Positions 48,916 through 59,540 of a DNA stretch of 64,000 bases are shown piece by piece (the first letter of the stretch is position 1; the number at the start of each line of letters is the position of its first letter). The position numbers and the translations under genes are program-made. The notes under the pieces are model-generated. The model searched no databases, had not been told where the DNA came from, and saw only the letters and a program-made list of their open reading frames with translations. The DNA is taken from assembly GCA_037577475.1 (NCBI GenBank), contig CM075189.1, forward strand, positions 32,914,679-32,978,678, written 5' to 3'. Source of the DNA: Chaunax sp. Z400. Lineage: Eukaryota; Chordata; Actinopteri; Lophiiformes; Chaunacidae.

Positions 48916-51504
48916 CTACATTTTGCTCAGTGCAGTCTGCTCCTCGAGTACCTGCAGGTAATCAGGCGTTCCTTGGAGCTTGGCTTTTAGCTCGTAATAC
49001 TCACTTTTTCTTTGTTCCACCACGATCTTGCTGTGGTTCCCTCCTATCAGCGATGACTTCTTCATCTTTTTATCCAGAGTTTTGTCCGGGTAGCGGATTT
49101 CGTACCCGCCCATCCCTATACTGTTGAAATCTCTTTTGTTGTCCAAGAAGTTCTGAATGAACATGCTGGGCTCCCTGTGTGGAAGAAACTCCTCGAGTTC
49201 GTCTATGGTGCTGAGGCGTTTGTTGCGCTCCAAGGTAGAAAGTGCATCTTTATCCTTTTCGGCGCTGCTCCGGAGGATGATCTTTTGCCTCTGCGAGTCT
49301 GCAAACTTGAACCCAGCGTCCATGTCTGAGGACCGTCCTATCCCACAGGTGTGACTCTTGCCAATGTGCTCGATGGTCTGGGGAATGAACGCCTCACCTC
49401 CCAAGTCATCTCCTGGGATGGAGCCTTTTTTGCCGGATTTGTGGCTGTGTCTGCGCAGCTGCAACGACATGGAGCCACACTCCTGATTCCCAAGCCCCTC
49501 TTGTCTGCCCACTGGTTTTTTATTCCGCCTCAGGACAAAGACTAGAAGGCAGAAGGCCACAAACACAGTGAGGATAAGTACTACGAGGATGCTGAGGATC
49601 ATGATGGAGAGTGGCACAGGCCCTCCTGGAGGAGCTTTGCCGACTCCGGCAGGTGACACTGAGGTCAAAACTGGAGTGGCGCTGGTGAAAATAAACGGGG
49701 GTCTTGCAATAAGTTTAGGACACAGGATCTCATTTTTCAAGAGGCGCAGCTCTATGTTAGAGAACTGCACAGGGGAGGCACATTTCACCTCTTTGGCAGC
49801 CACTCCATCACTTAGCTTCTCTAGCCAGATTTTGAGGGCGACAAGATCGCAGGAACACTCCCATGGGTTCCCTTCAAGGTCTATCTGGGTCAATGATTGC
49901 AGCTGGTCCAAGACACCACTCACTGGCAGGGTCATAAAGTGGTTGTTTTTCAAATTCAGTCTGGCTAAAGAGACACCCGCAAAAACGTATGCGGGGAGAC
50001 TCCTCAGAACATTGTTGTTGAGATACAGCAGTTGTAGGTTCGGCATGGAGTCAAATGTGCCTGCTAAGATTTCTTTTATGGCATTGTATTCCAAATATAG
50101 ATACTGTAGGTTTGAGAGGCCCAAAAACATCTCTGGGTGTAACTGTTCAATCTGGTTTCCATTTAAATATAGTCTCCTCAGGTTAGTGAGGTTGGCAAAC
50201 ACACCTTTCTGGACTAAGACAATTTGATTGCTGCCAAGATGTAGCAAATCTAAACCCTCAAACCCTTGGAAATCAGTCGGGCTAATGTCATGGATATAAT
50301 TCCCGCTCATGTGAAGTTTCTTGGCATTTTGCGGTTTGGGAAAAAGATCAGCTAAACTTTTAATATTCCTCTCCTGACAGCTGACACTGATGCCAAAGTC
50401 AGAGGGGTGGGCTTTACAGCTGCAGGGCTGTGGACACAAATGCGGAGGAGTTTGAATGGAAACAATCTGGCTATTTCTTCCAAAAGGGGGTAAACCAGCC
50501 ACAATACCATTACCATAAATCTTAGATGAGTCAGTGGTTTTTGGCATTTTTGTGGTTACGGAACCCACAGTCGTCGGGGACATATTGGAGGGTGACTGTC
50601 CACTTTCAGGCTGCACAGGCGGCATCCTAACATCGAAATCACTTCCTGTTCCCATGGGACAAAGCTCCTGTTTGTTGGTTTCCTTCAGGAGCCTCCCATA
50701 CAAGTCACTTGGCGTTTCACATATGGCCTCGCCAATGAAAATATTATAGGGCATGTTTTCAAGCCATGCCTTGAGAGGTGCTAAATCACAGGTACAATTC
50801 CAGGGGTTATCATCCAGCTGCAGCTCAACAATGCGCCCAATATGCTCCAGAACCCCCAGATAAGGGAGCTTCTGGATCCTGTTCCCTCTTATATCCAGGT
50901 GTGTGAGCGAGGCAAAGCGAAATATATTGTCAGGAAGTGCCTGTATGAGATTATCATTGAGGATGACCACTTTTAACTTGTGCAGTTTGTTAAATGCTCC
51001 CTTTTCAATGTATTTTATCAGGTTGTAGTCAGCCTGAAGGTATTCCAAGTTCTCAATCCCTTGGAAAGTGTCTGCTCGCAGTACCTTTAACTCATTATTG
51101 TTCAGGTGTAGCTGTTTCAATGCGCTCATCCCCATGAACGCTCCGCCCTCGATGTTCTGCAGTTTATTGTTCCCCAGCTGCAGTGACACAGCGTGGGTGA
51201 AGTTGAGGAACGAGTTTGGGTACAGTATGATTAAGAAGTTGTTCTGAAAGTTGAGGTGGTAAAGCGATGAGGCCGGCGGGATGAGCTGCGTGGGTCGATA
51301 GACGGTGATCTTCTCGCAGTTGACATACAGCACGTTTTCCACTGACATGCAGGAGCATGCGCTGCAAGTCTCGGCCATCAAGTCTGAGGCGGAGGGGTCT
51401 ACCATCTGAGGTCCGTCCGACATGGAGGAGGGGGAGGAGAGGGAGGAGGAGAGGGAGCCGGAGATGGAAGAAGAAAAGGCTGCCAGCAGGAGTACGAGCA
51501 GCAT
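48916..51504 (-). CDS. slitrk4: SLIT and NTRK-like protein 4, single-exon CDS, 862 aa
   Basis: Type I membrane protein of neurons. SLITRK proteins act at the postsynaptic surface, bind presynaptic receptor phosphatases and shape neurite growth. Seen in the translation: hydrophobic signal peptide at residues 1-16; Ser-rich linker to about 45; first LRR N-cap with Cys47, 50, 52 and 63; about six leucine-rich repeats to about 230; LRR C-cap with Cys237, 239, 262 and 282; Thr/Ser linker; second N-cap (Cys357, 361, 363, 376); second repeat block to about 545; second C-cap (Cys550, 552, 575, 595); membrane helix at 631-657 followed by RRNKK; cytoplasmic tail of about 200 residues ending YYELKAK...PDYLQVLEEQTALSKM. 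The LRR blocks, the membrane helix and the C-terminus match remembered human SLITRK4 (837 aa) far better than other SLITRKs. Met at 51,504 was chosen, not the in-frame Met 25 codons upstream, because it opens the signal peptide and lies just 3' of a strong splice acceptor. Sequons include NFT101 and NLT438. No break is seen. Confidence 0.97.
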   Translation of the reverse strand: MLLVLLLAAFSSSISGSLSSSLSSPSSMSDGPQMVDPSASDLMAETCSACSCMSVENVLYVNCEKITVYRPTQLIPPASSLYHLNFQNNFLIILYPNSFLNFTHAVSLQLGNNKLQNIEGGAFMGMSALKQLHLNNNELKVLRADTFQGIENLEYLQADYNLIKYIEKGAFNKLHKLKVVILNDNLIQALPDNIFRFASLTHLDIRGNRIQKLPYLGVLEHIGRIVELQLDDNPWNCTCDLAPLKAWLENMPYNIFIGEAICETPSDLYGRLLKETNKQELCPMGTGSDFDVRMPPVQPESGQSPSNMSPTTVGSVTTKMPKTTDSSKIYGNGIVAGLPPFGRNSQIVSIQTPPHLCPQPCSCKAHPSDFGISVSCQERNIKSLADLFPKPQNAKKLHMSGNYIHDISPTDFQGFEGLDLLHLGSNQIVLVQKGVFANLTNLRRLYLNGNQIEQLHPEMFLGLSNLQYLYLEYNAIKEILAGTFDSMPNLQLLYLNNNVLRSLPAYVFAGVSLARLNLKNNHFMTLPVSGVLDQLQSLTQIDLEGNPWECSCDLVALKIWLEKLSDGVAAKEVKCASPVQFSNIELRLLKNEILCPKLIARPPFIFTSATPVLTSVSPAGVGKAPPGGPVPLSIMILSILVVLILTVFVAFCLLVFVLRRNKKPVGRQEGLGNQECGSMSLQLRRHSHKSGKKGSIPGDDLGGEAFIPQTIEHIGKSHTCGIGRSSDMDAGFKFADSQRQKIILRSSAEKDKDALSTLERNKRLSTIDELEEFLPHREPSMFIQNFLDNKRDFNSIGMGGYEIRYPDKTLDKKMKKSSLIGGNHSKIVVEQRKSEYYELKAKLQGTPDYLQVLEEQTALSKM

Positions 51505-51546
51505 CTCGCCGGTTAGAAATCCTCCCCCAGAAAACCATTTAGTAAC
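51505..51546 (-). other. slitrk4: slitrk4 5' UTR, start of coding exon, with splice acceptor
   Basis: On the minus strand a pyrimidine-rich tract (CTCTCTTTTCTCT) is followed by AAAG, so the exon would begin at 51,546, 42 bases before the ATG. The ATG context has G at -3. This makes the in-frame Met at 51,579 intronic. SLITRK genes generally carry an intronless CDS with a spliced 5' UTR, which fits. Prediction from the sequence only. Confidence 0.7.
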
Positions 51547-52279
51547 CTTTAGAGAAAAGAGAGGTGCATGCACAAACATTCATGCACAGAAACAAACCAT
51601 CAAAATACATATTTGATATTGACCGTACCGGAATTATGATGTTATCACTTTTCCCTTTTTTTTTTTTTAAATATAAGGGATGACATTATTACCTTTTATG
51701 GCAAATATGACAAAATATAAATTTCCATGCTTATGATGCACATTTGTAATTATTGCACTTTGTTAATAGATTCGTAGCAGTGAGGAGCTTTGACACAAGG
51801 ATTCACCATAATCACTGGACACAAATGTTTGATGCACCGATGCAGGAAAAGTGCCATATATGTCTAGAAATTAGTCAAGCCCATAAACTGCTGTACGTCT
51901 ATGCCTCTTGTTCTGAGCATCTAAACCTTGAAGCATCATCTTAAAAACATCTTAAGACAGCAGCACAACTATATGTTCCCCTCTCAGCTTAATTAAAGAC
52001 AAACGGCTGCAGTTCTCTGTTTCACAGGGCTCTCATTGGAAGCAAGCAGCAGCAGCACCACTATGCAGCTCCTTCACGTTATTTAGGATGGCAACTGTGA
52101 GAGCAAGAAGAAGAATTGAGCCCATTGCTGTCATATTGAGCTGCGCGCATTTATCACACCGACAACCATTTTTTTCCATTGACACCAAATAGAAAACGAA
52201 AAACAAGCCGCTCGAATATAGATTTTAAAAAATCTGATCGTTAATGGAGGAGAATGAAATCTCAATTAATTGGACTTAC

Positions 52280-52480
52280 ACAAAGCTGAAGTGCCAATGA
52301 ATGCGGCTCCCTCTGGAGACACGGGGCAGCGCTGGTGAGACATGGATGGAGACGTGCGCAAGCAGTCCTCCCAGCTGAAGTAGAGCGCAGACAGTTAGAG
52401 GGGCGCAACAAGGTTTCTCCAGCCCCTATATCCCCATGAAGGCTGCTGTGTATCAACCCGAGGCAGGCGAACTAGAGTGG
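52280..52480 (-). other. slitrk4: Predicted slitrk4 non-coding first exon (5' end uncertain)
   Basis: A consensus donor (GTAAGT on the minus strand, plus-strand acttac at 52,274-52,279) would end an exon at 52,280. Joined to the acceptor at 51,547 it gives an intron of about 730 bases. The exon's 5' limit is not visible; the CpG-containing, repeat-free sequence continues to about 53 kb. No clear TATA box was found, so a dispersed-start promoter is likely. Confidence 0.5.
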
Positions 52481-53600
52481 GTGCAGTGGATATGAAGAGG
52501 GAGCAGAGGGGGGGGTGGCTCCGATTTCACCCGATGCGTCTCTTGCTGACGGGCTCTCCTTGCTTGGAAAAATCACCCCGCTGGTCGTTCGGTCCCCAGT
52601 GTGGTTGTACTACCTCCATGGAAGAGCATTCATTTGGTTGGAAGAGACATAAGAGAGAGAGTGGGAGAAATTAGAGTAGGAGATAGAGAACGACACAGAG
52701 AGGGAGAGAAAAAGGGAGAGGCGGGTAGATTTGAGAGATCTTCACGGCGGCGCGTCCGGCGACTTCAAGGCTTGAATAAAGGCGCAAGGTGGTCAGTGAT
52801 GCGGGGGAAATAAGTCCGTCATTCTTAGAGCTTTTTAGGGAAAAACTTGAAGTGGAAGATCAACAGAGAAGAAGATAAAATTGGAGAAAAAGAACAACCA
52901 ATTCGCTGCGTCTGGATTCAACTCGGCTCGGCAGCCCTCAACGATCCAATGAATAAATACTGGCTTGTTTCGCGCAAAGTTGTGCACCAGGATAATGCTT
53001 GAGAGGGCAAAAGCGGATGAAATTCTCCAATCAGTTTATGTCTATTACTGTATTATTTTCCATCAGGCAGAATAAATCCAGTCCGTGGCTCTGATCCCAT
53101 CCAAAACTGTTGTTTTCTCTTCATAGATCTGTGTATACGCGTGCAGTGGCAGATGAGATTCTATTTTATGTCTCCATCCAACGGGAGGGAATTAAAACAA
53201 ATGTTGGATGTAAAAAGAATGGCGGTATAGCAGCTCCTCTCTCGGACGAAAAAAGGGAAACGCAGAGAGAAACAAGAGAGACAAGTCAGGGCAACAGAAA
53301 CCAGTGCGTAAAGATGAATAATGCAGCTATTCTGCCTTCAGTCCGCTGCGGTCCAAGTGAGGAGCTGCAAACTCCACGCTTCCATCAGTCCACACAAAAT
53401 GGAATCAAGATAAACTTGAAATGTGGGGATTTTTTAAAGGCGGAAATATCCAGTTGGATGGAACAGATGGAGTTTGAAGAGGAAGAGAGCAAGCTCGTGC
53501 GTTTTCCTCCTGTACGTATCCGTGTCAGGCGCCTAAGTATGCTGGCTCCTTCTGCAGCCGCATTCACTGAGCTTCCCACACGAATAAAAGAGGAGAATGC
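52481..53600 (-). promoter_or_regulatory. slitrk4: Probable slitrk4 promoter-proximal region
   Basis: This sequence lies immediately 5' of the predicted first exon. It is richer in CG dinucleotides than the surrounding desert (for example ggcggcgcgtccggcg near 52,746) and has no recognised transposon. The role is inferred from position. The 193-codon plus-strand ORF at 53,110-53,691 looks like chance: it ends in Arg-Glu repeats read from a GA microsatellite. Confidence 0.4.
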
Positions 53601-53624
53601 AGAGATGTGGAGAGGGGAGGAGGA

Positions 53625-53631
53625 GGGAGGT

Positions 53632-53666
<35 letters not shown>

Positions 53667-53925
53667 GAAGAGGAAGGGGAGTCTCACTTAAACTGAAATT
53701 GATAAAAAAAAACTAACTTCAGTTTCTTATTTACACTTTAATGTTTTATATATGCCAAATATATTATAATTATATCTTATATTTGTGATATTTCAGGCTC
53801 TCACCTGTTTTATTTCCCTCGCTTTGTAACCTCTAATGGGATCACAGCTGATGAAAAGCGAGAAAGGGTGCGTGTGTGTGCGTGTATTTTTTTTTTTTTT
53901 TTTTTTTTTGGGGGGGGGACTAGAA
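53625..53925. repeat. GA microsatellite and T/G homopolymer junction
   Basis: (GA)n at 53,636-53,662 lies in a purine-rich strand. A run of more than 20 T followed by 9 G lies at about 53,887-53,918. Confidence 0.9.
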
Positions 53926-54254
53926 AAAAAAAAACGCTTTACCTGCCAAATCGTCGCATTGGACTTGACTTGCGCGACAGGAGCCGAGCGCGTCCCCGAG
54001 GTCGAATTGGAGAGGGTGGGAGCGTGTGTGTGCTTAAAACCTGGCACGGGAGCGCGCATGTGAGCGGCATTTTAAATAGAGGGGGAGAGAGAGAGGAGAG
54101 GAGGGGAGAGAAAGAGGAGGGATGAGGGGTTATTATTCAGGAGTGCTGCAGTCAGACGGGCTGCTAGAGAAGGAAAGAGAGAAGGAGGTGGGGAATCAGT
54201 CAATCAGAGGCTTGTGCAGCTCACAGTCTCCTCTCTTTTTTGTTTGTTTTGCAG

Positions 54255-54328
54255 GAGAGAAGGGATCGGAGCGGAGAGGAGAGGAGAGAGGAGAGGAATG
54301 GAGCGATGGATGACATGGGCGCCTTCAG
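54255..54328 (+). other. Possible plus-strand exon divergent from slitrk4
   Basis: A strong acceptor (long T/C tract, then TTTTGCAG ending at 54,254) and a CAG|GTATGG donor at 54,329 bound a 74-base purine-rich segment. It contains an ATG at 54,307 that could encode MDDMGAF before the donor, and an overlapping ATG at 54,298. The orientation is opposite to slitrk4 and about 2 kb from its predicted start, so it could be a 5' exon of a divergent transcript. No partner exon is recognised. Confidence 0.3.
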
Positions 54329-54854
54329 GTATGGCTGCACCCCTGATTCCAATGTTATTTATGTTCAAAATGATCTAAGTGAGTTCAAATGAGCCGATTA
54401 CAGATATATGTCTTTGTGTATCTGTTTATTAATTCATGTGAGATGAGTCCTGACTTGAGTTCGATGGCAGTGAGCAGGGCGCTCCTGTATAGACAGCTGA
54501 CACCCTTGGGATAAAAGGAAGTCACACCTGAAACCAGACAGTGTTTCAGCGGAAGCCTCGCCTCTGGTTTCCTGTTCCAACAGGTGGCAGAGCCAAGTGA
54601 CGCTCAAATAAGAGCAGGTGGAGAAAGGGAAGATGGGAAGTGTGGCTTTCAGCAGCACAGCCCCACAGCATGGGCGTGTTTGTTTCATGATAGCAGTGGT
54701 GCAGCAGCAGAGATGTCATGTTGTATCAAAGAAAGCTGCCGCTGAAGTTTCCTCATACAGGCATCGAATGTTGTCGGAATTCAGTTGTGACATAAATCAT
54801 CAAATGTGTTTTCTTCTCTCCTAACATGCACCATAACATGTATGATATCATTTA

Positions 54855-55330
54855 CACCTCTCTAACAGTATGCTACCATAGTCCCTTTTACACAGCCTCA
54901 GCTCCAAATGGGCGGGCCGGCGAGATGTCACATTTTAATGACATATTATGTGTGCGACCCACAACCAGAAGACTTAAAAGGCAGCTATAGTAGCAGCTAG
55001 CAGCTAATTGAAAGAAGAAGAGAATCAGATGAAAATGTTTTCAGATTAGGAGACAGCGTGACGTCCAGGAGCTTCTTAACCTCTGATGAGAGGACGAGAT
55101 CAAACGCCACATAGCATGTTGTTGTTGCCATGTTATTTCATGGTTTACAAAGCGCTGCTCGACATGTATGTAAAACGTCACACTGCTGTGTTATACTTCA
55201 TGCATCTTTTGCTTACGGAAGGCCGGCATGCTGTTTAACATCACATGCTGGGGCGCCGTTACACCGCCGTTGGTTTTTCCATTGTAACCAAACAAAGGCG
55301 GCGTAGAGAAGGGTCTTCATTGTTGTGCTA
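54855..55330. repeat. Possible DNA-element remnant
   Basis: The sequence starting gtcccttttacacagcctcag resembles the end of a fish MITE family. The far end is not clearly inverted, so the call is weak. Confidence 0.3.
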
Positions 55331-57754
55331 CTGTGAGACCTATGTCTAAAAATGGTTTATTATCATCCAGACATATGGGATCATAGCTGTGTCCCTCAGT
55401 CATTATCAGTCATAGGCTTTTGTCTTTCTTCAATGAAATGCACCTGTTATATTTAATGCTGGTTTGATTTACCTCATTTCTGTGTTTCTGTTCCTCCTGA
55501 ATAACATCAGTACTCAAAGAAACAGCTATTTTACTGTGAACTATTCATTATGTTTATTCCTAATCACATGGCAACAGTCAAAAGTATTTTACGTCCCAGT
55601 TGTGACACCTAGTGAATGCATTCATGGTGTACCCAGTGCAGTAATAAGTCACTTTGTAGACATTATTCAGCAGTTTTAGAATTGGAATTGTCATTTCCAC
55701 ACATTTTCATTGAAGTTTAGTGCATCACAGACCTTAATATATAAAATTATTCTCCTAGTATTTTAGTTCCACACAGGTTTTGCTAAAACAAGTATAACTG
55801 AAGTGAGCCTTACAGGCGTTTACTGGAGCGTTGGAGCAGGGCTACAGATGAAGCATGTAAGTATAGACAATGAGTTGGAATTGGCTTGTAAAACAATCGT
55901 TTCTGATTCAAACAGAAAAAAACCCCCACTTTTCCTGCCTAACAAACTGCTACGCTGTCAGAAATGAATCGCAATTAATGCAGCATGTCGCAGCGGAAAG
56001 TAACACAAAAACCCATTCGTGTCACACTGTGGAAAATGCAACACGGCTCTCCTCTATTATGTGACGTTGAGTCAACATTTAATGATTCATTGAACCCACC
56101 CTTACATCAAAAGGTGTTCTGAGAGCGTATGACTGAATGTAGCATGTCATCCTGGACCCGTGTCATAATATTAACAGACATATTACAACAGACAAAAGGA
56201 GCACACATACACATTAAGGGCAGTGCGACTGAACAGTGTCTGGATACTGGATTATTAAATGTGTTTATGATGCTTTTCTTTAGGGGCAATCCTCAACCCG
56301 AGCCACAAAACCCAGCTGGTCATTAAGGATCCTTCATACTTTGAACAGAGTTCTCCTGTTTTGATCCGTCGTTCGTCATTCAGCTGAATCCATCAGCCTT
56401 CTCTTATGTTTGCAGACTGGGCTCTAGTCTGAGTTCTTGGTAAGAGCATCAAAAGTAGACCTGCCACCTGCATGAAAAGAGCAGATCTCCTGAAACCCCT
56501 GTACTGTGTGTCGATGAATCCATGTGACAGTGTGTGTGTGTGTGTGTGTGTGGGTGAGTGTGCTGATATTTGACAGTCTTGGACATGTTCCTACACTGGC
56601 TGTGAGTGGCCTGAGGGAAGCAGGCCTTCTAGAGAATGAGCCAGACAGTTGGCAAAGCCCCTGCTTCCGTCTCAGCTGTCGTTCTGGCCATGTGGCTCAG
56701 ACACAGCTTCCTGTGTCCAAACACTGCAAAACCCAGAATTCTCATGTGCTCTAATCCCATTTGTTGGATTAAAATAAAGCATTTCAAAATGTGTTTGTCG
56801 GGAGTTAATTGATCCCTCTCTGTCCCTCACAACCTCTGTGAATGCTAAGAATGTCTCCTGTGCTGGGTATGTATAGTGTCTGATGTGCTGCCCCCATCTG
56901 GCCATAAAAGCAACAGCACAGCAGGCACGAGAGGTGGGCTGGTGCTCAGGTGAGGCCTTTTCATTCCGTCCCATCCTTTCTTTTTAGTAATGAATGGTGG
57001 GTTTTTCTATCATGTGGTTCATTGTGGGTTTAGCCTTTTTGGATGACAGACACCTGTTGTTCTGCTGAGCTGTTTTCCAGCAGCAGCATTCATGCAAAAC
57101 TAATATTAATGCAAATAAGAAAGGCAATTTCATGTCTCTGTACCGAACAAATGAAAACTCATTTATCTCATAATAGGCTTGTGGAAGTCAGGAATTTTCT
57201 TTTGTTTCATTAAAATTCAATTTAGTGTGAAAAGTGGAACATTTACTTCAAAGGTTCACAATTATAATATTTCAATATTTTTTTTTTCCCTAATCACTCC
57301 AGAGGAAGATGAACAGATCCTGAGTTGTAAACAGAGGTGTTATCCCTTCTAAGGATGGGGACTTTTCCGTCTCGCCTTTATTGTTTCATCTGGACGGGGG
57401 GTATAAAATGTCGAGACGCCCATCTGAGCTGCCTTCAATTATTACAGTGTGCTCACAGCAATAAGCTGTCGGAGGCAGCAGTGACTTATTGACAGGCTTC
57501 TTTTGTCCTGGGCTTTATCTCTCGGGCTGCATACAGCTCCATAGGTGGAGAGTCTCCCTGCAGCGCCAGAGAAAGGCTGCAGACACAGAGCTGAAAAAAT
57601 ACTCCAAACTTCTCAAACTTCAACTTTTGTTTTTTACACTCGATATGGTCCTAAAATATCCTCCAACTGATATGAAATCAAATACTAAACATGAGATAAT
57701 GCACATTAAAGGACGTACATGATCGTCTCTTTTATTCATCTGTTTTCTATAAAT
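55331..57754. other. Intergenic upstream of slitrk4, nothing recognised
   Basis: A short GT run lies at 56,529-56,551. The segment 57,300-57,560 is repeat-free and balanced but has no coding signal. Confidence 0.5.
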
Positions 57755-57965
57755 CCACTTATCCTTTACAGGGTCATGATGGGCTTGGAGCCCGTCTCAG
57801 CTGACACTGGACGAGAGGCGGGGTACATCCTGGCCACATTCAGCAAAGGGCTGATACAGAGAAATCACCTATATTGTCTTTAGATTGTGGGTGAAGCCGG
57901 AGCAGCCAGAGGGGAACCCCACGTAGACGTGAGGAGAACTCTTCACAGAAAGGCCCCAGGTAACA
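57755..57965 (-). mobile_element. SINE-like repeat, same family as 18,738, minus strand
   Basis: The reverse complement contains ggggcctttctgtgaagag, tctacgtggggttcccctct, gtaccccgcctctcg, ctgacactgg-type sequence and ggataagtggatttatag, in the family order. The middle part is deleted. Confidence 0.7.
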
Positions 57966-58158
57966 GTGCTAACCTCTTCACTGCCACACCATCCAGTATC
58001 ATCTCTTATCAACATAAAGTAAATTACATTTTAAGTGTTGTTATAATACATCAATTTACACAGATTTTATTTAGTCATTACATTATTTTGTAAAGCATGA
58101 TAAGACCACTTTTAATGTCATTATTTCTACAAACAAATGTACGAAATAGCCGTCATTA

Positions 58159-58164
<6 letters not shown>

Positions 58165-58195
<31 letters not shown>

Positions 58196-58196
58196 T
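58165..58196. repeat. (CT)n(TA)n microsatellite
   Basis: tctctctctc passes directly into tatatata for about 22 bases. Confidence 0.9.
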
Positions 58197-59440
58197 TTTC
58201 CCCCTCCAGGATCTGAACAAAAGTTGCACCCTTGGGTCTAAGGACCAAACTTAAAATCGTCTGCAGCGATCTTAGTCTAATGCAGCGAGACAGTAGATGG
58301 AAACATACTTATACTGGGTGCTAGGCATCCTCGACACTTTAAATATCCTGCTGTTAATCTAGTCTCAATACACGACATATGATGTGATGATCCGCTGAAG
58401 AGAGGCCTGCAGTCTGTCATTCTCAGGCCTGGTCTGCTGCGTGTGAAAGTCTAATGTAAGCAGTGAGAAAGGCTGATGGTGAATTTAACGCTGCGTCAGT
58501 GGAGCATACTGTCCTCTATATGTAGAGGTGAGCGTGTGACAACAACAAGACGGTTTGAATAATAACGAGCGAGGCCTTCGCTCAAACATTGAGACCTATT
58601 TTTTAATCATATCAGTATTACTGAGACATGAGTTCCCATCCTATATAGAGGATAAGGGTCATAGAGAAGTTCAAGTATGTCTTTGTCAAAGCCTCAGTCT
58701 ATTCCTTTAACAGCTGGGTACTGTAGTTTAATAAACAGTACCCAGTCAGGAGGAAGTAGTGCATTGTTGGGGACTATTTTCAGCTGTGGAATAATACAAA
58801 TAGTGCTCTAGTCCCAGTCTTTTTCGGTAGACATATGTCCAGAGTCCAGTCCTCTTAGCTCAAGGACCCCCTCATCAACACCACCAGGGTTAGAGTTTGG
58901 GTTTGAACTGATTCGTGATCATTTTCAACAGTTTGTCCTTTACTTTTATCACATTATTTTATCTGCTGTACTAGCTTCCTTATAGATTTCACCGGGTCTG
59001 AATTTGAGCCAGAACAGGATCCATATTGGGACCTATTATGAGACCAGCTCCTTTGTCACTATCAAATCTCAAGAAATTGCGGTTTCAGTGTGTTTTGCTA
59101 TCATTGTTCTATTACCTGTAGAAGTTACACAATGTAAAGCTTGTTTGTCTCATTTGGAAGCATTTAAATCTGATGTCTGGATTCACAAAATGTTTCTGCC
59201 ATTTGCTTTTTTTGGCATCTAAATATTGTGGCGCATGATTCTGTAAGTGTTACAAGGTGTTTGTGTTGTGAAATGGTAAAACTAATTTCCTGCTACTGTC
59301 CATAGTTCTGACAGATCAGTCCGTGGGGTTAGTTTACTTGCTTTTTCTGAATGTAAATTGAACTTTGAATTGAATTCCATGTCACTCCCTTTTTCTACAG
59401 TCAGATGTGAAACAACAAGGAAGTGAAGGGACAGTCAACA

Positions 59441-59540
59441 ACAGAGAGAGAGAGAGAGAGATATCTCCAAACTGCACCTCACAGCTGCTGATTCAGTGAT
59501 TGTTATGAATTGACACGCATAAATAAATAAATAAATAATG
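59441..59540. repeat. (AG)n and (AAAT)n microsatellites
   Basis: AG repeats lie at 59,442-59,462 and AAAT repeats at 59,520-59,538. Just upstream, gaactttgaattgaattcc near 59,360 may be another retroelement tail. Confidence 0.85.

Noticed and set aside
49568..50227. 219-codon plus-strand ORF inside slitrk4
   Set aside because: It is an antisense shadow of the LRR-coding exon; long open antisense frames are expected there.
53110..53691. 193-codon plus-strand ORF upstream of slitrk4
   Set aside because: It ends in Arg-Glu repeats from a GA microsatellite and has no recognisable domain. It lies in the likely promoter region of the opposite-strand gene.
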